From contig DATLEZ010000021.1 in the NCBI GenBank assembly GCA_035525055.1, forward strand, positions 1 to 41,075: a stretch of 41,075 nt of DNA, given 5' to 3'. Within the stretch, counting starts at the first letter, position 1. The number at the start of each line of letters is the position of its first letter. The position numbers were made by a program, and so were the translations under genes. The notes beneath the pieces are model-generated. The model was not told the origin of the DNA. It saw only the letters and a list, made by a program, of their open reading frames with translations, and made no database searches. Source of the stretch: DATEEG01 sp035525055 (GTDB lineage: Bacteria; Actinomycetota; Acidimicrobiia; Spongiisociales; ZC4RG35). Shown piece by piece: positions 30,867 to 40,026 of this stretch.

Positions 30867-33140
30867 TCAAGTGATCAGGCGGTTGAGGGCGATCAACGTG
30901 ATGTCGTCTTCCTGTTCGAGATCCCCGGCAAAGCTCTGCTGACCGAGAAGCAAGGTTTGGAGGGCTCCACCAGATGGAGCCGAGGCGACAACGTCCCGCA
31001 TCCGATCGAAGCCGAACATGACACGGTCGGCGTTGTGGGCTTCGGTGATCCCGTCCGACGTCAACACCAGGGACTGCCCCGGCTCAAGGACGGCCTCCGC
31101 ACCCTCGTACTCCATCCCGGCGAGAAGGCCCAGCGGCATTCCGCGAGCCCGGATCTCCCAGGCCCCTCGCTCGGTCTTGTGGAGAGGAAGGTTGTGACCG
31201 GCATTCGAGAACCGGAACTTGCCGGACAAGGTTTCAAGTCGGCCATACAGGCAGGTGATGAACATGCCGTTCGGAATATCGCCCACGAGCAGTTCGTTGG
31301 CTCGCCGCAACACTTCGCCCGGGGCCAGACGCTTGTCGCCCAGGACGATTCCACGTAGCACCGTTCGACACGACGCCATGACCAGCGCAGCCGGCATGCC
31401 CTTGTCGGTGACGTCCCCCACCACAACACCCACGCTGCCTTCTCCCAGGTCGTAGAAGTCGTAGAAATCGCCCCCGACTTCGCGGGCAGGTTCGTAGAAA
31501 ACTTCGAACCTCCAGCCCTCCGGCTGGGGAGTTTCCCGCGGGAGTAACTCGCGTTGGATTCGCCGGGCGACACTCAACTCCTGCTCGTAACGCTCGCGAT
31601 GGACGCGATCGGTTTCCTGGCGCTCGACCAACTCCACCATTCGCAAGGCTGGCCCGACCTTCTCGGCAACCCTTGAGAGAAAGCGCAGGTCGAGTCCCCG
31701 ATAAGGGGTTCCGGACAGTTTCCGCCCCAGGGCCATGACGCCGATCACCCGATCATTCGATCGAACCGGTACGGCCACTTCCATACCCGGCAGGACCCCG
31801 ACCAGTGGGGAACGGGCATAGGTCGTGGCGGCCAGCGCCGCCGGTATTGCCGAGGCCGGGTAAATGTCCACCCATTCGGGGCGGAGGGTCGAAGTGACCA
31901 GCCCGACGACTTCGGCCTTGACGATGCTGGCATCGAACACGTCGATCAGCCGGCCGGACAGTGCGTCAAGGGCCTGATCGGCGTCGAACTTCTCGCGATA
32001 GAAGGACCGATCGACGGACCTCTGCAATCGTCGTCGGAGAGGTTGGAGACCCACCGACATGACTGTGCCGGTGACGACACCGGCGATCGCGGCGGCCTGG
32101 CCCACCTGGGTACCGGTCACCCCTTCTCCCAGCAACCGACCGGCCGTGGCGGCGGTTACCACCGTCACGGCGAGAAAGACCAGCGTGACCACTCCGGTCA
32201 ATGCCCCGTAGACGAGGGCACGGTTGACCAGGACATCGATCTCGAAAAGGCGATAGCGAACGACCGCCAGGACGATCGAAACCGGCAGCGCGAACACCGC
32301 ACCTGTCAGCAGCAGCAAAGTGTTGAGGCCGTAGAGAGCCTGCAGACGCGGCGTAGCCAGCACCAGACCGAAGGCATCGGGCTGAAGGTCGGGGCGAAGT
32401 AGAACCAAGACCAAGTACGCGGCGAGGATGAGGCCGAATGCGACGAGGACCGGTCGGATTTGACGGCGACGATCATCGGGTTGACCTCGCAACCTCCACC
32501 AGGCTGCCGCTAAGACAGCGACGGGGATTCCGGCGGTCCAAATCTCCTTCCACGGAGTGACCAGACGGGCCGGATCCAACAGCCAACCCGGGCTGATCGT
32601 CGACAGGAGCCCTGCCACTGCCAGCGCCACCAGGACCGCACGGCTCACCCAGTCAAGGGCTCCCCCGGTGGCGACGAGAAGAAAACTCACGAGCAGGATG
32701 CCCGAAATCGAGATCCACATCCCGGCCGTGTGGCCGGGAGCCATCTCTCCCAAGAGTTGTGCCAGGCGCCCCGGCATGCCTTGCAAGCCGGCCAGAGGGG
32801 CGAAAAGACTGGCCCCTACCGTTACCAGCATCGCCGACGCGACCAGAGAGACCGGCTCCTGGCTGCGAAGAGCGATCAAGGAGGCCAGGCCGGCGAAGAA
32901 TGCAAACCCACCTATGTGAATGCCGAGCTGGCTCCATCGGATGAAGTTGATCGGCAGGACGTTGGCGAGTCGATCACCCAGTGTCGGATCGACTACGAGA
33001 GGTCCCTGCACCAAAGTCGGAATGTCCGCCTGCCCGAGATGACTAGCAAACGCAACGAGGGCAAGCGGCACAACGCTGAAGAACAGCAGCCACCAAAGAA
33101 GCCGTGAAAGCCCTGGGGTTGGTGTCGCAGCCTCAGCCAT
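30867..33140 (-). CDS. Multi-TM sensor with GAF and SpoIIE/PP2C phosphatase domains
   Basis: 757 residues from ATG 33140. The first 330 residues hold about nine membrane helices. A short amphipathic and TM stretch, VVRYRLFEIDVLVNRALVYGALTG, then RRRLQRSVDRSFYREKFDADQAL, forms the linker seen in actinobacterial and chloroflexal multi-TM sensor proteins. A GAF-like domain spans about residues 392-510, and a short coiled coil (RMVELVERQETDRVHRERYEQELSVARRIQRELLP) leads into the phosphatase (about 535-755). The PP2C metal aspartates are visible in REVGGDFYDFYD, GDVTDKG, TSDGITEA and QEDDITLI. Such phosphatases activate anti-sigma antagonists. It overlaps the upstream diheme protein gene by 8 nt, so both probably act together. 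Confidence 0.88.
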   Translation of the reverse strand: MAEAATPTPGLSRLLWWLLFFSVVPLALVAFASHLGQADIPTLVQGPLVVDPTLGDRLANVLPINFIRWSQLGIHIGGFAFFAGLASLIALRSQEPVSLVASAMLVTVGASLFAPLAGLQGMPGRLAQLLGEMAPGHTAGMWISISGILLVSFLLVATGGALDWVSRAVLVALAVAGLLSTISPGWLLDPARLVTPWKEIWTAGIPVAVLAAAWWRLRGQPDDRRRQIRPVLVAFGLILAAYLVLVLLRPDLQPDAFGLVLATPRLQALYGLNTLLLLTGAVFALPVSIVLAVVRYRLFEIDVLVNRALVYGALTGVVTLVFLAVTVVTAATAGRLLGEGVTGTQVGQAAAIAGVVTGTVMSVGLQPLRRRLQRSVDRSFYREKFDADQALDALSGRLIDVFDASIVKAEVVGLVTSTLRPEWVDIYPASAIPAALAATTYARSPLVGVLPGMEVAVPVRSNDRVIGVMALGRKLSGTPYRGLDLRFLSRVAEKVGPALRMVELVERQETDRVHRERYEQELSVARRIQRELLPRETPQPEGWRFEVFYEPAREVGGDFYDFYDLGEGSVGVVVGDVTDKGMPAALVMASCRTVLRGIVLGDKRLAPGEVLRRANELLVGDIPNGMFITCLYGRLETLSGKFRFSNAGHNLPLHKTERGAWEIRARGMPLGLLAGMEYEGAEAVLEPGQSLVLTSDGITEAHNADRVMFGFDRMRDVVASAPSGGALQTLLLGQQSFAGDLEQEDDITLIALNRLIT

Positions 33141-34485
33141 CGCGTTCGACCAACTCGCCGTGGACCAATGCATCGAGGACGGGTGCGCCAAGGACCAGGG
33201 CACTTGCTGCGGTCAACTGTTGAGGGCTCAGAGGAGTGCCTCCGGTAGGAGCCCGAGCCAGCCCGCCCCCCGGCGGGAACGGAGGGGCAGTCGAACCTCC
33301 CAGGACCGGGTCATACCGATGACAGCCCAGGCAATCGCGGCGGCCATCCCAACAGTCCTCGTGACCGTCGCCCCCGCACCTGTCGGTCACCTCGTGCGGA
33401 ATACGGGTGGCACCTCCGGCCCCGACGGCATGACATTCGAGGCAGGTCTGGCTCGTAGCGCTCTCGTAACCCTCGACCAATCCATGGGGTACGAAGGGGG
33501 GCTCGCCGGTATCCGATGCCACCAATCCACCACCCACAAGGAGCAAGTAGCCGAACGCGGCTAGCGCGATCGACAGAAAACGTGGGAAGCCTTGCTTGCG
33601 TCTGGCCAGAACTAGCAAAACCGCCGCCAGGAAGGCAGCCAGGGTGAGTCCGACCAGGCCGGTCCCCGAGATCACGAGAATGATCGCCATAGCACCAAGC
33701 CCCGTCATCGATGAGCTCCTGGGTTTTCCCACGATCGCAACGGCCAGCCACGACAACGACCAGATGGCGAGCCAAAGGGCAAAGAACTGGGGGCGAGCGG
33801 AAGCATCGAATGGGAACAGAAACGAAGCCGCGACATACACGAGACCGGCGGCACCGACGGACCCGGCAACCAACCGATAGCCGGGCGGCCGGAAAGACGC
33901 GATGATCGCCAGCAGAAGTTGGACGATCGCAAAGGCTGCGACCCCGCCCCAATGTGTCAGATGATCAGCGGCCTGGACACTCGCCTTGGCAAAGTTGTCG
34001 GTCGCCATCACAACGAGCGGCACGGCGCCTGAAAAAGACAGCAACACAAGACCGGGCAGCGGATGCCACGAGCCTTTCCAATCGACCCGACCGGCCGGAT
34101 GGAGAAGGGTGGCGATGATGGCCAGGGCAACGAACGAAACACCAAGAAGCTCGACCTCGCCGATCGCCGCCAGCGCCGCGACGAATCCGAGCAGTGCGGC
34201 GAGGGTCTGAAGCATCCCGGCACGACGCCCTATCGGATTCCGAAGTTGACTGACGGCTCCGACCATCGCCTGGGCGAATATCACACCGAACAGAACCTCG
34301 TGCACTCGGTGCGAAACCGACTCGGCGCCACCCAAGTCCGAGAAGGGTTCCTGGAACCAGCCGAGGACCACCAAAACGAACGGACTGAAAAAGTAGAGCA
34401 CCGCGATCAGAGCCCAAAGCGAAACACGGAAGGCGTAGGCGCGCCAGTCTGCCCGCTCTAGATCCGACCCCTCAAGTGCTTGCAC
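33133..34485 (-). CDS. Polytopic membrane protein with diheme c-type C-terminus
   Basis: 450 residues. About ten membrane helices fill residues 18-325. The C-terminal outer domain of some 120 residues has two heme-c attachment motifs, TCLECHAVG (about 346-353) and DCLGCHRYD (about 383-391), plus an extra CGGDGHEDC pair between them and a Pro/Gly-rich tail. The GTG start at 34485 has AAGGA immediately before it, too close to be ideal; the true start may lie slightly downstream, but no better codon is present. The gene overlaps the SpoIIE phosphatase gene by 8 nt. I know no family with this exact combination; electron transfer or redox sensing is inferred only from the hemes. Confidence 0.75.
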   Translation of the reverse strand: MQALEGSDLERADWRAYAFRVSLWALIAVLYFFSPFVLVVLGWFQEPFSDLGGAESVSHRVHEVLFGVIFAQAMVGAVSQLRNPIGRRAGMLQTLAALLGFVAALAAIGEVELLGVSFVALAIIATLLHPAGRVDWKGSWHPLPGLVLLSFSGAVPLVVMATDNFAKASVQAADHLTHWGGVAAFAIVQLLLAIIASFRPPGYRLVAGSVGAAGLVYVAASFLFPFDASARPQFFALWLAIWSLSWLAVAIVGKPRSSSMTGLGAMAIILVISGTGLVGLTLAAFLAAVLLVLARRKQGFPRFLSIALAAFGYLLLVGGGLVASDTGEPPFVPHGLVEGYESATSQTCLECHAVGAGGATRIPHEVTDRCGGDGHEDCWDGRRDCLGCHRYDPVLGGSTAPPFPPGGGLARAPTGGTPLSPQQLTAASALVLGAPVLDALVHGELVERDG

Positions 34486-34497
34486 TCCTTACAGACG

Positions 34498-34526
34498 AAC
34501 GGGCCACCCTTGCGGGGTGACCCGTT
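34498..34526 (-). terminator. Hairpin between glnA and the diheme protein gene
   Basis: AACGGG-C-CACCC (34498-34509) pairs with GGGGTG-A-CCCGTT (34514-34526), loop TTGC, one mismatch. It lies 24 nt beyond the glnA stop on the minus strand; the downstream tail CGTCTG is not U-rich. Probably the glnA terminator. Confidence 0.6.
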
Positions 34527-34549
34527 CCCTCAAATGGCCGTCGTTTGGC

Positions 34550-35974
34550 TTAGACGTCGTAGAACAAATAGAACTCGTAGGGATGGGGCCGGAGCCGGAT
34601 GGCGTCCACCTCTCGAGTCCTCTTGTACTCGATCCAGGTATCGATCAGTGCCTGGCTAAAGACGCCGCCTGTGAGCAGGAACTCGTGGTCGGCCTCAAGT
34701 GCGTCGAGGGCCTCGTCGAGGCTGCCGGGCACGGAGGGCAGGTTCTTCAACTCTTCCGGGGGAAGGTCGTAGATGTCCTTGTCGACGGGCGCCATCGGCT
34801 CGATCCGGTTCTGCACCCCGTCGAGACCGGCCATGAGCATCGCCGCAAACGACAGGTAGGGGTTGCAAGAGGGGTCGGGGCACCGGAACTCAAGTCGCTT
34901 GGCCGCCGGCTTCTGGCTGTATTGCGGAATGCGAATCGCCGCCGAGCGATTGCGGGACGAGTAGACCAGGTTGACCGGAGCCTCGTAACCCGGCACCAAG
35001 CGCCGGTAGGAGTTGGTGGTGGGAGCTGCGAACGCCAGGATCGCCCGGGCATGCTTGAGCAGGCCACCGATGTACCACCGGGCAATGTCGGACAGCCCGG
35101 CGTATCCGGCCTCGTCGTAGAAGAGCGGCTTGCCATCGGTCCACAGCGACTGGTGGGTATGCATTCCCGAGCCGTTGTCCTCGAAAATCGGCTTGGGCAT
35201 GAACGTGACGGTCTTGCCCGCGGCCCACGCCACGCTCTTGACGATGTACTTGTAGAGGGTGACCTTGTCGGCCATCCGCAACAGGGTGTCGAAGCGCATG
35301 TCGATCTCGGCCTGCCCGGCGGTACCGACCTCGTGATGCTGGACCTCGATCTCGATCCCGGCAGCCTCGAGCGCCGCCGTCATCTCCGAACGCAGGTCCT
35401 GAAAATGGTCCGTGGGGGGGACCGGGAAGTAGCCCTCCTTGTAGCGGGGTTTGTGGGCGAGGTTGCCGCCTTCCTCCTCCCGTCCCGAGTTCCACGCACC
35501 TTCCTCGGAATCCACGTAGTAGTACGCGGAGTGCTGGTTCTGACCGAAGCGGGCGGAGTCGAAGATGTAGAACTCGGCCTCGGGACCCCAGTAGGAAGTG
35601 TCGGCGATGCCGGTGCTCTTCAGATAGGCCTCGGCCTTCTTGGCGACGTAGCGAGGATCGCGGTCGTAAGGCTCGCCGGTCAGTGGGTCGTGGACGAAGC
35701 AGTAAAGCAAGAGTGTCTTGCGGTCCCGGAACTGATCGTCGACCGCCGAGGTCGGGTCCGGGATGAGCAGCATGTCGGATTCCTGGATCGCCTGAAACCC
35801 ACGGATCGACGAGCCGTCAAAGCCGAAGCCCTCCTCGAAGCTGTCCTCGGTCAACTGCTTCACAGGGACGGTGAAGTGCTGCACCTGGCCGGGAAGGTCG
35901 CAAAAACGGAGATCTATGAACTCATAGGCACCGTCTTTGACCATCTTCAAAACGTCCGCCGGCGTTTTCGCCAT
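34550..35974 (-). CDS. glnA: Glutamine synthetase, type I
   Basis: 474 residues. The beta-grasp domain includes FCDLPGQVQHFTVPVKQLTEDSFEEGFGFDGSSIRGF. The catalytic domain has YWGPEAEFYIFDS, PVPPTDHFQDLRSEM, VQHHEVGTAGQAEIDMRF, the metal/ATP residues in GSGMHTHQSLW, NSYRRLVPGYEAPV and EFRCPDPSCNPYL. Tyr402 in DIYDLPPEE corresponds to the adenylylation tyrosine of enterobacterial enzymes, so control by GlnE is possible. It makes glutamine from glutamate, ammonia and ATP. ATG 35974 has AAAGGAG about 8 nt upstream on the minus strand. The gene stands alone. No clear GlnR site was found upstream. Confidence 0.97.
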   Translation of the reverse strand: MAKTPADVLKMVKDGAYEFIDLRFCDLPGQVQHFTVPVKQLTEDSFEEGFGFDGSSIRGFQAIQESDMLLIPDPTSAVDDQFRDRKTLLLYCFVHDPLTGEPYDRDPRYVAKKAEAYLKSTGIADTSYWGPEAEFYIFDSARFGQNQHSAYYYVDSEEGAWNSGREEEGGNLAHKPRYKEGYFPVPPTDHFQDLRSEMTAALEAAGIEIEVQHHEVGTAGQAEIDMRFDTLLRMADKVTLYKYIVKSVAWAAGKTVTFMPKPIFEDNGSGMHTHQSLWTDGKPLFYDEAGYAGLSDIARWYIGGLLKHARAILAFAAPTTNSYRRLVPGYEAPVNLVYSSRNRSAAIRIPQYSQKPAAKRLEFRCPDPSCNPYLSFAAMLMAGLDGVQNRIEPMAPVDKDIYDLPPEELKNLPSVPGSLDEALDALEADHEFLLTGGVFSQALIDTWIEYKRTREVDAIRLRPHPYEFYLFYDV

Positions 35975-36095
35975 GGCAGAACTCCTTTACCTTTGTTGGG
36001 AACGGGTGGTTTCTAACGAGCGGCGATTTCGCATCCATTGCGCCATTGTTAACGCTGTGTTTCGAAGATGACTGAGGCCCGCTGGCCAGATGTTC

Positions 36096-37277
36096 CTATC
36101 CCCCAGCGCGAGCCTTGTATAGACGGATCGATCCTGACACCCCCTTCAGTTCCACGGGGCCAACCTCGGCGAAGCCAACGCCGACGTCACCGGACCCATC
36201 GACGACCTCCTGACTCACCAGCACTGATGTTGACGGTGCGGCCGAAATAGTCACCCTCCTGAAAGAGCACCGGTCCGGCGTGGAGTCCGACGTGGGCCGG
36301 GGGAAGTCCCACCGACACGGCCGCCTCGACCATCTCCAGTGCCGCCAGCACACCCTTGCCCGGCTCCGGAAAGTGAAACATCACCCCATCCCCGAGAAAT
36401 TTGACAGCCTTGCCGCCGTATCGCACCGAGTTCCTCTCCCCAGACTGGCGAGACTGCGGGCAAGGCCGGCGGCCACCTCGTCCCCGCGCTCTTCGGTGAG
36501 CCGCGTGTATCCGGTTAGATCGAAGAAGCACATCGCCGGAACCCTTTTCAGCCGGCTATGAATGCCTGCGGTCGCCAGCGCGGCTTCGAAGCCTTCGAGG
36601 ATGTTGCGGATCCACGAGTGGGTCTGCTGCCCGTGATAAACAGCCATGATGGCCGAATCGCCCACCCTGGCAAACGCGGGCGACAACTCCTCGGAGGTCG
36701 CTGCCACCGCCGCCAACACGTCCGTGGGATCTCCTCCCGAACGCATGATCGGCATCATGACCTCGCTGTACCACCAATCCGATTCCGTCTCGGCGATGCG
36801 CCGCAAGGCATCGCCGTAGACCGGCAGCGCTCGTTCGATCACCTCGGGACGGAAGCCCTGTTGATGCTGCAGCTGTACCATGGGGACAACCAGCATCTCA
36901 TCGACTCTGACCCGATCATCGGAGCGAGGAGCGGCGGAACCCATGGCCTCGCGGATGACCATCAGCAGCTCAACCGGCACACCGATCTCGGCGCTGAGCG
37001 ATTGGAAGGTGGTTTCGCTGAATGAGCCCCAGCGGTCATAAGACGGACTGTCGATGAAGCCGAGCGAGACCACCCCGCTCCGCACAGCCTCACCGAGGCC
37101 GTTCAACGGAAGTCCGGCACCTTCCAGCGTCTGGACAATTCGGACTCGGCGAACATCGCGCTCGGAAAGCAAGCCCGCCCCGTCCTGTTCGAGGATGCCC
37201 TCTTCGATCAGCCCGGCGACGTAGGCCGGTTCGACGCCGGCCGCCTTTGCGATTTGATCAGCCGAGACTCTCTCCAC
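36096..37277 (-). pseudogene. Class III adenylate/guanylate cyclase with two frame breaks
   Basis: Read on the minus strand from GTG 37277. The N-terminus (MERVSADQIAKAAGVEPAYVAGLIEEGILEQDG) looks like a MerR-like winged helix, followed by a regulatory helical domain and the start of the cyclase fold, MCFFDLTGYTRLTEERGDEVAAGL. The frame then breaks at about 36425-36445. The sequence continues in another frame as RNSVRYGGKAVKFLGDGVMFHFPEPGKG to GDYFGRTVNISA. It then jumps near 36222 to VLVSQEVVDGSGDVGVGFAEVGPVELKGVSG, which ends at 36096. At the second break about ten expected residues are missing, so it is a real deletion and not only a miscount of bases. The gene is unlikely to give an active cyclase. 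Confidence 0.8.
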
Positions 37278-37431
37278 CGCCCGGCAGCGTAGACCTCACC
37301 ATCTCCCTGCGAGGACTGGAACTCTCCCACCTGTCAGGCCGGCTGCCCGACACAAGGGCGCGGGCCCGGTTCGTGGTATCTCCCCCTGCCCGGTCCCTGG
37401 TCCAGCGTTGCTGGTCTACCGTTCCGGGGAA

Positions 37432-38718
37432 ATGCCGGCCAACATCGTTCTCGGTGCGCAATGGGGTGACGAGGGCAAGGGTCGGGTCACCGACTATTTC
37501 GCCGAGTCCTCCGACTTCGTGGTTCGCTATCAGGGCGGCAACAACGCCGGCCACACAATCATCGTCGGTGAGCAGAAGATCGCTCTCTCGCTCATCCCGT
37601 CGGGCATTCACTATCCGGGTTGCATTCCCGTGATCGGATCGGGTTGCGTGGTCGACCCCAAAGTCCTCCTTGCCGAGATGGAGATGGTGAGCGCTCGAAA
37701 CCTCGATCCCAGCCGACTTCGGATCTCGGCCAACGCCCATCTCATCATGCCGTATCACCGCAAACTCGACGCGATGATGGAGCGATACCTCGGCCAGAAC
37801 AAGATTGGCACCACGAAGCGAGGCATTGGTCCCGCCTACACGGACAAGTACTCCCGGAACGGAATCCGGGTGCAAGATCTCTACGACCCCGGAATCTTTC
37901 GCAAGAAGGTCGAAGGTGCCCTGGATGACAAGAACCGGATTCTGTCGCGCATCTACAACCAGCTGCCCATGAATGCCGACGACATCGCCGACGAATACCT
38001 GGGCTACGCGGATCGCCTGCTTCCCTACGTCGCCGACACATCGCTGCTGTTGTGGGAGGGGCTGCGAGCGGGCAAGACCGTGTTGTTGGAGGGCGCTCAG
38101 GGAACCCTCCTTGACGTCGACCATGGAACTTATCCCTTCGTCACCTCTTCCAATCCGACCTCCGGCGGTGCGTTGATCGGAGCAGGAATTGGGCCGTCCG
38201 AGATTGCCGAAGTCATCGGGGTCGCCAAGGCCTACATCTCCAGAGTCGGGACCGGTCCCTTCCCAACCGAGCTGTCGGATGAGACTGGTGATCGCATGAC
38301 CGAGTTGGGAGGCGAGTTCGGGGTAGTCACGGGCCGCCGCCGACGGTGCGGTTGGCTCGACCTGGTGGCGTTGCGATATTCGGCCCGTGTCAATGGACTG
38401 ACAAGGCTGTTCATCACCAAACTCGACATTCTTTCGAACTTCGAGAAGCTGAAGGTCGCCACTGCCTACGAATCGGTGAACGACGACCTCACAACGGAAC
38501 GTCACGAGAACTTTCCCCGACAACAGACGGTCCTGTACCACTGCACACCGATCTACGAGGAGTTCGATGGTTGGAACGTCGGGATCTCCGACATTCGCCG
38601 CTACGACGACCTTCCCAAAGAGGCTCGTCGCTACCTCGAGTTCATCGAGGGTGAGGTCGGAGTCCCGATCGGATGGATATCGGTCGGCGCCGAGCGTCAT
38701 CAGCTGATCGAAAAGTGA
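37432..38718 (+). CDS. purA: Adenylosuccinate synthetase
   Basis: 428 residues from ATG 37432, the usual length. It joins IMP and aspartate using GTP, the first step from IMP to AMP. Motifs: NIVLGAQWGDEGKGRVTD (P-loop-like GDEGKG), GGNNAGHTI, GTTKRGIGPAYTDKYSRNGIR, LEGAQGTLLDVDHGTYPFVTSSNPT, GTGPFPTE and RRRCGWLDLVALRYS. It starts a purine cluster and its stop overlaps the purD GTG as GTGA. The 154 nt before it, after the cyclase pseudogene, show no clear promoter. Confidence 0.97.
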   Translation: MPANIVLGAQWGDEGKGRVTDYFAESSDFVVRYQGGNNAGHTIIVGEQKIALSLIPSGIHYPGCIPVIGSGCVVDPKVLLAEMEMVSARNLDPSRLRISANAHLIMPYHRKLDAMMERYLGQNKIGTTKRGIGPAYTDKYSRNGIRVQDLYDPGIFRKKVEGALDDKNRILSRIYNQLPMNADDIADEYLGYADRLLPYVADTSLLLWEGLRAGKTVLLEGAQGTLLDVDHGTYPFVTSSNPTSGGALIGAGIGPSEIAEVIGVAKAYISRVGTGPFPTELSDETGDRMTELGGEFGVVTGRRRRCGWLDLVALRYSARVNGLTRLFITKLDILSNFEKLKVATAYESVNDDLTTERHENFPRQQTVLYHCTPIYEEFDGWNVGISDIRRYDDLPKEARRYLEFIEGEVGVPIGWISVGAERHQLIEK

Positions 38719-39962
38719 GGATCCTTCTGGTTGGGAGCGGGGGGCGCGAGCACGCCATCGGCTGGAAGCTCCGCCAGAGCAGCCGCGTCGATCGCCTCAT
38801 GTCTCTGCCCGGAAACCCGGGCCTGGCTGAATTGGGCTCGGTGATCGAAGGCATCGATCCCAACAACGTCGGTGGGGTGGCGACTATCGCCGGACAGCTT
38901 GCCGTCGATCTGGTGGTCGTCGGCCCTGAGGCGCCGCTGGCCGCCGGCCTCGTGGATGCGTTCGCGCGAGACAGGATCCCGGTTTGGGGACCGAACCGCG
39001 CGGCTGCCAGGCTCGAATCGTCTAAGCAGTTCGCCAAACAAGTGATGGACCGGGCCGGCGTAGCGACGGCCAGGTGGGAGGCATTCACGGAGGAAGCTCC
39101 GGCGCTCGCCTATCTCGAAGCCGCCGGGGCTCCCTATGTCGTGAAAGCTGATGGACTCGCGGCCGGAAAGGGTGTGCTTGTCACCGAGGACGCCACGGCG
39201 GCGGCTTTATGGGTCCGTCGCTGTATGGGAGGGGAATTCGGGCCGACCGGGACCACGGTTGTAATCGAGACCTTCCTCGAAGGTCCCGAAGTCAGCGTCT
39301 TTGCGTTGTGCTCCGGCACGGATGTCATCGCACTTGAGCCGGCCCGCGATTACAAGCGTCTGTTGACCGGAGACGGGGGTCCCAACACCGGCGGGATGGG
39401 CGCTTACTCGCCGGTGACGGACCTGCCGCCGGGACTCGTTGAGCACGCTGTCGACAAGGTGATGAAACCGGTACTGGCGACGATGGCGGCCGACGGGAGC
39501 CCCTACACAGGTTTCCTTTACGCCGGTCTGGTCCTCACCTCCGACGGCCCGCAGGTGCTGGAGTTCAATTGTCGGTTGGGTGACCCTGAGACCCAGGTCG
39601 TGCTGCCGCGCATGGAGACAGATCTGGTCGACCTGATTGAGGCGGGGGTAACAGGTTCGCTGGGCAGCGCGAGTTGTGAATGGTCGTCAATCGCCGCTGT
39701 CAACGTTGTCCTGGCAGCTCCCGGATATCCCGATCAACGACAGTCAGGACAGCCCATACACCTTCCACCGCTCGATGAAGGAGAGTTGATCTTCCACGCC
39801 GGCACAACACTTGAAGGGAAGCGCCTTCTGACATCGGGTGGCCGCGTCCTCAATGCGGTGGGTGTCGGGGCCGACCGCGATGAAGCCAGGCGACGCGCCT
39901 ATCGGCTGGCCAACCGAATCCGATTCTCGGGAAAGCAGTACCGGACCGACATCGCTTCCTGA
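38715..39962 (+). CDS. purD: Phosphoribosylamine-glycine ligase (GAR synthetase)
   Basis: 415 residues from GTG 38715 (VRILLVGSGGREHAIGWKL), overlapping purA by 4 nt. ATP-grasp enzyme of the de novo purine pathway. The N domain ends in VVVGPEAPLAAGLVDAF; the ATP-grasp centre has PYVVKADGLAAGKGVLVTED, FLEGPEVSVFALCSGTD, PNTGGMGAYSPV and LEFNCRLGDPETQVVLPRM; the C domain has DRDEARRRAYRLANRIRFSGKQYRTDIA. Translation is coupled to purA. Confidence 0.96.
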   Translation: MRILLVGSGGREHAIGWKLRQSSRVDRLMSLPGNPGLAELGSVIEGIDPNNVGGVATIAGQLAVDLVVVGPEAPLAAGLVDAFARDRIPVWGPNRAAARLESSKQFAKQVMDRAGVATARWEAFTEEAPALAYLEAAGAPYVVKADGLAAGKGVLVTEDATAAALWVRRCMGGEFGPTGTTVVIETFLEGPEVSVFALCSGTDVIALEPARDYKRLLTGDGGPNTGGMGAYSPVTDLPPGLVEHAVDKVMKPVLATMAADGSPYTGFLYAGLVLTSDGPQVLEFNCRLGDPETQVVLPRMETDLVDLIEAGVTGSLGSASCEWSSIAAVNVVLAAPGYPDQRQSGQPIHLPPLDEGELIFHAGTTLEGKRLLTSGGRVLNAVGVGADRDEARRRAYRLANRIRFSGKQYRTDIAS

Positions 39963-40026
39963 CCACATCGGCGTTCGCAATCCCGCGGAAGGGCACAGAG
40001 TCCCCGCCAGCTCTTTAGGAGGAAAC

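Noticed and set aside
34517..36016. A 499-codon open frame on the plus strand opposite glnA
   Set aside because: It mirrors the codon pattern of glnA, whose protein matches glutamine synthetase end to end; GC-rich third positions keep the antisense frame open.
35975..36060. GlnR-type operator upstream of glnA
   Set aside because: GAAAC and GTTAAC elements occur, but not with the spacing and order of the GlnR consensus.
37258..38700. A 480-codon open frame on the minus strand opposite purA
   Set aside because: Shadow of purA; purA has all family motifs.
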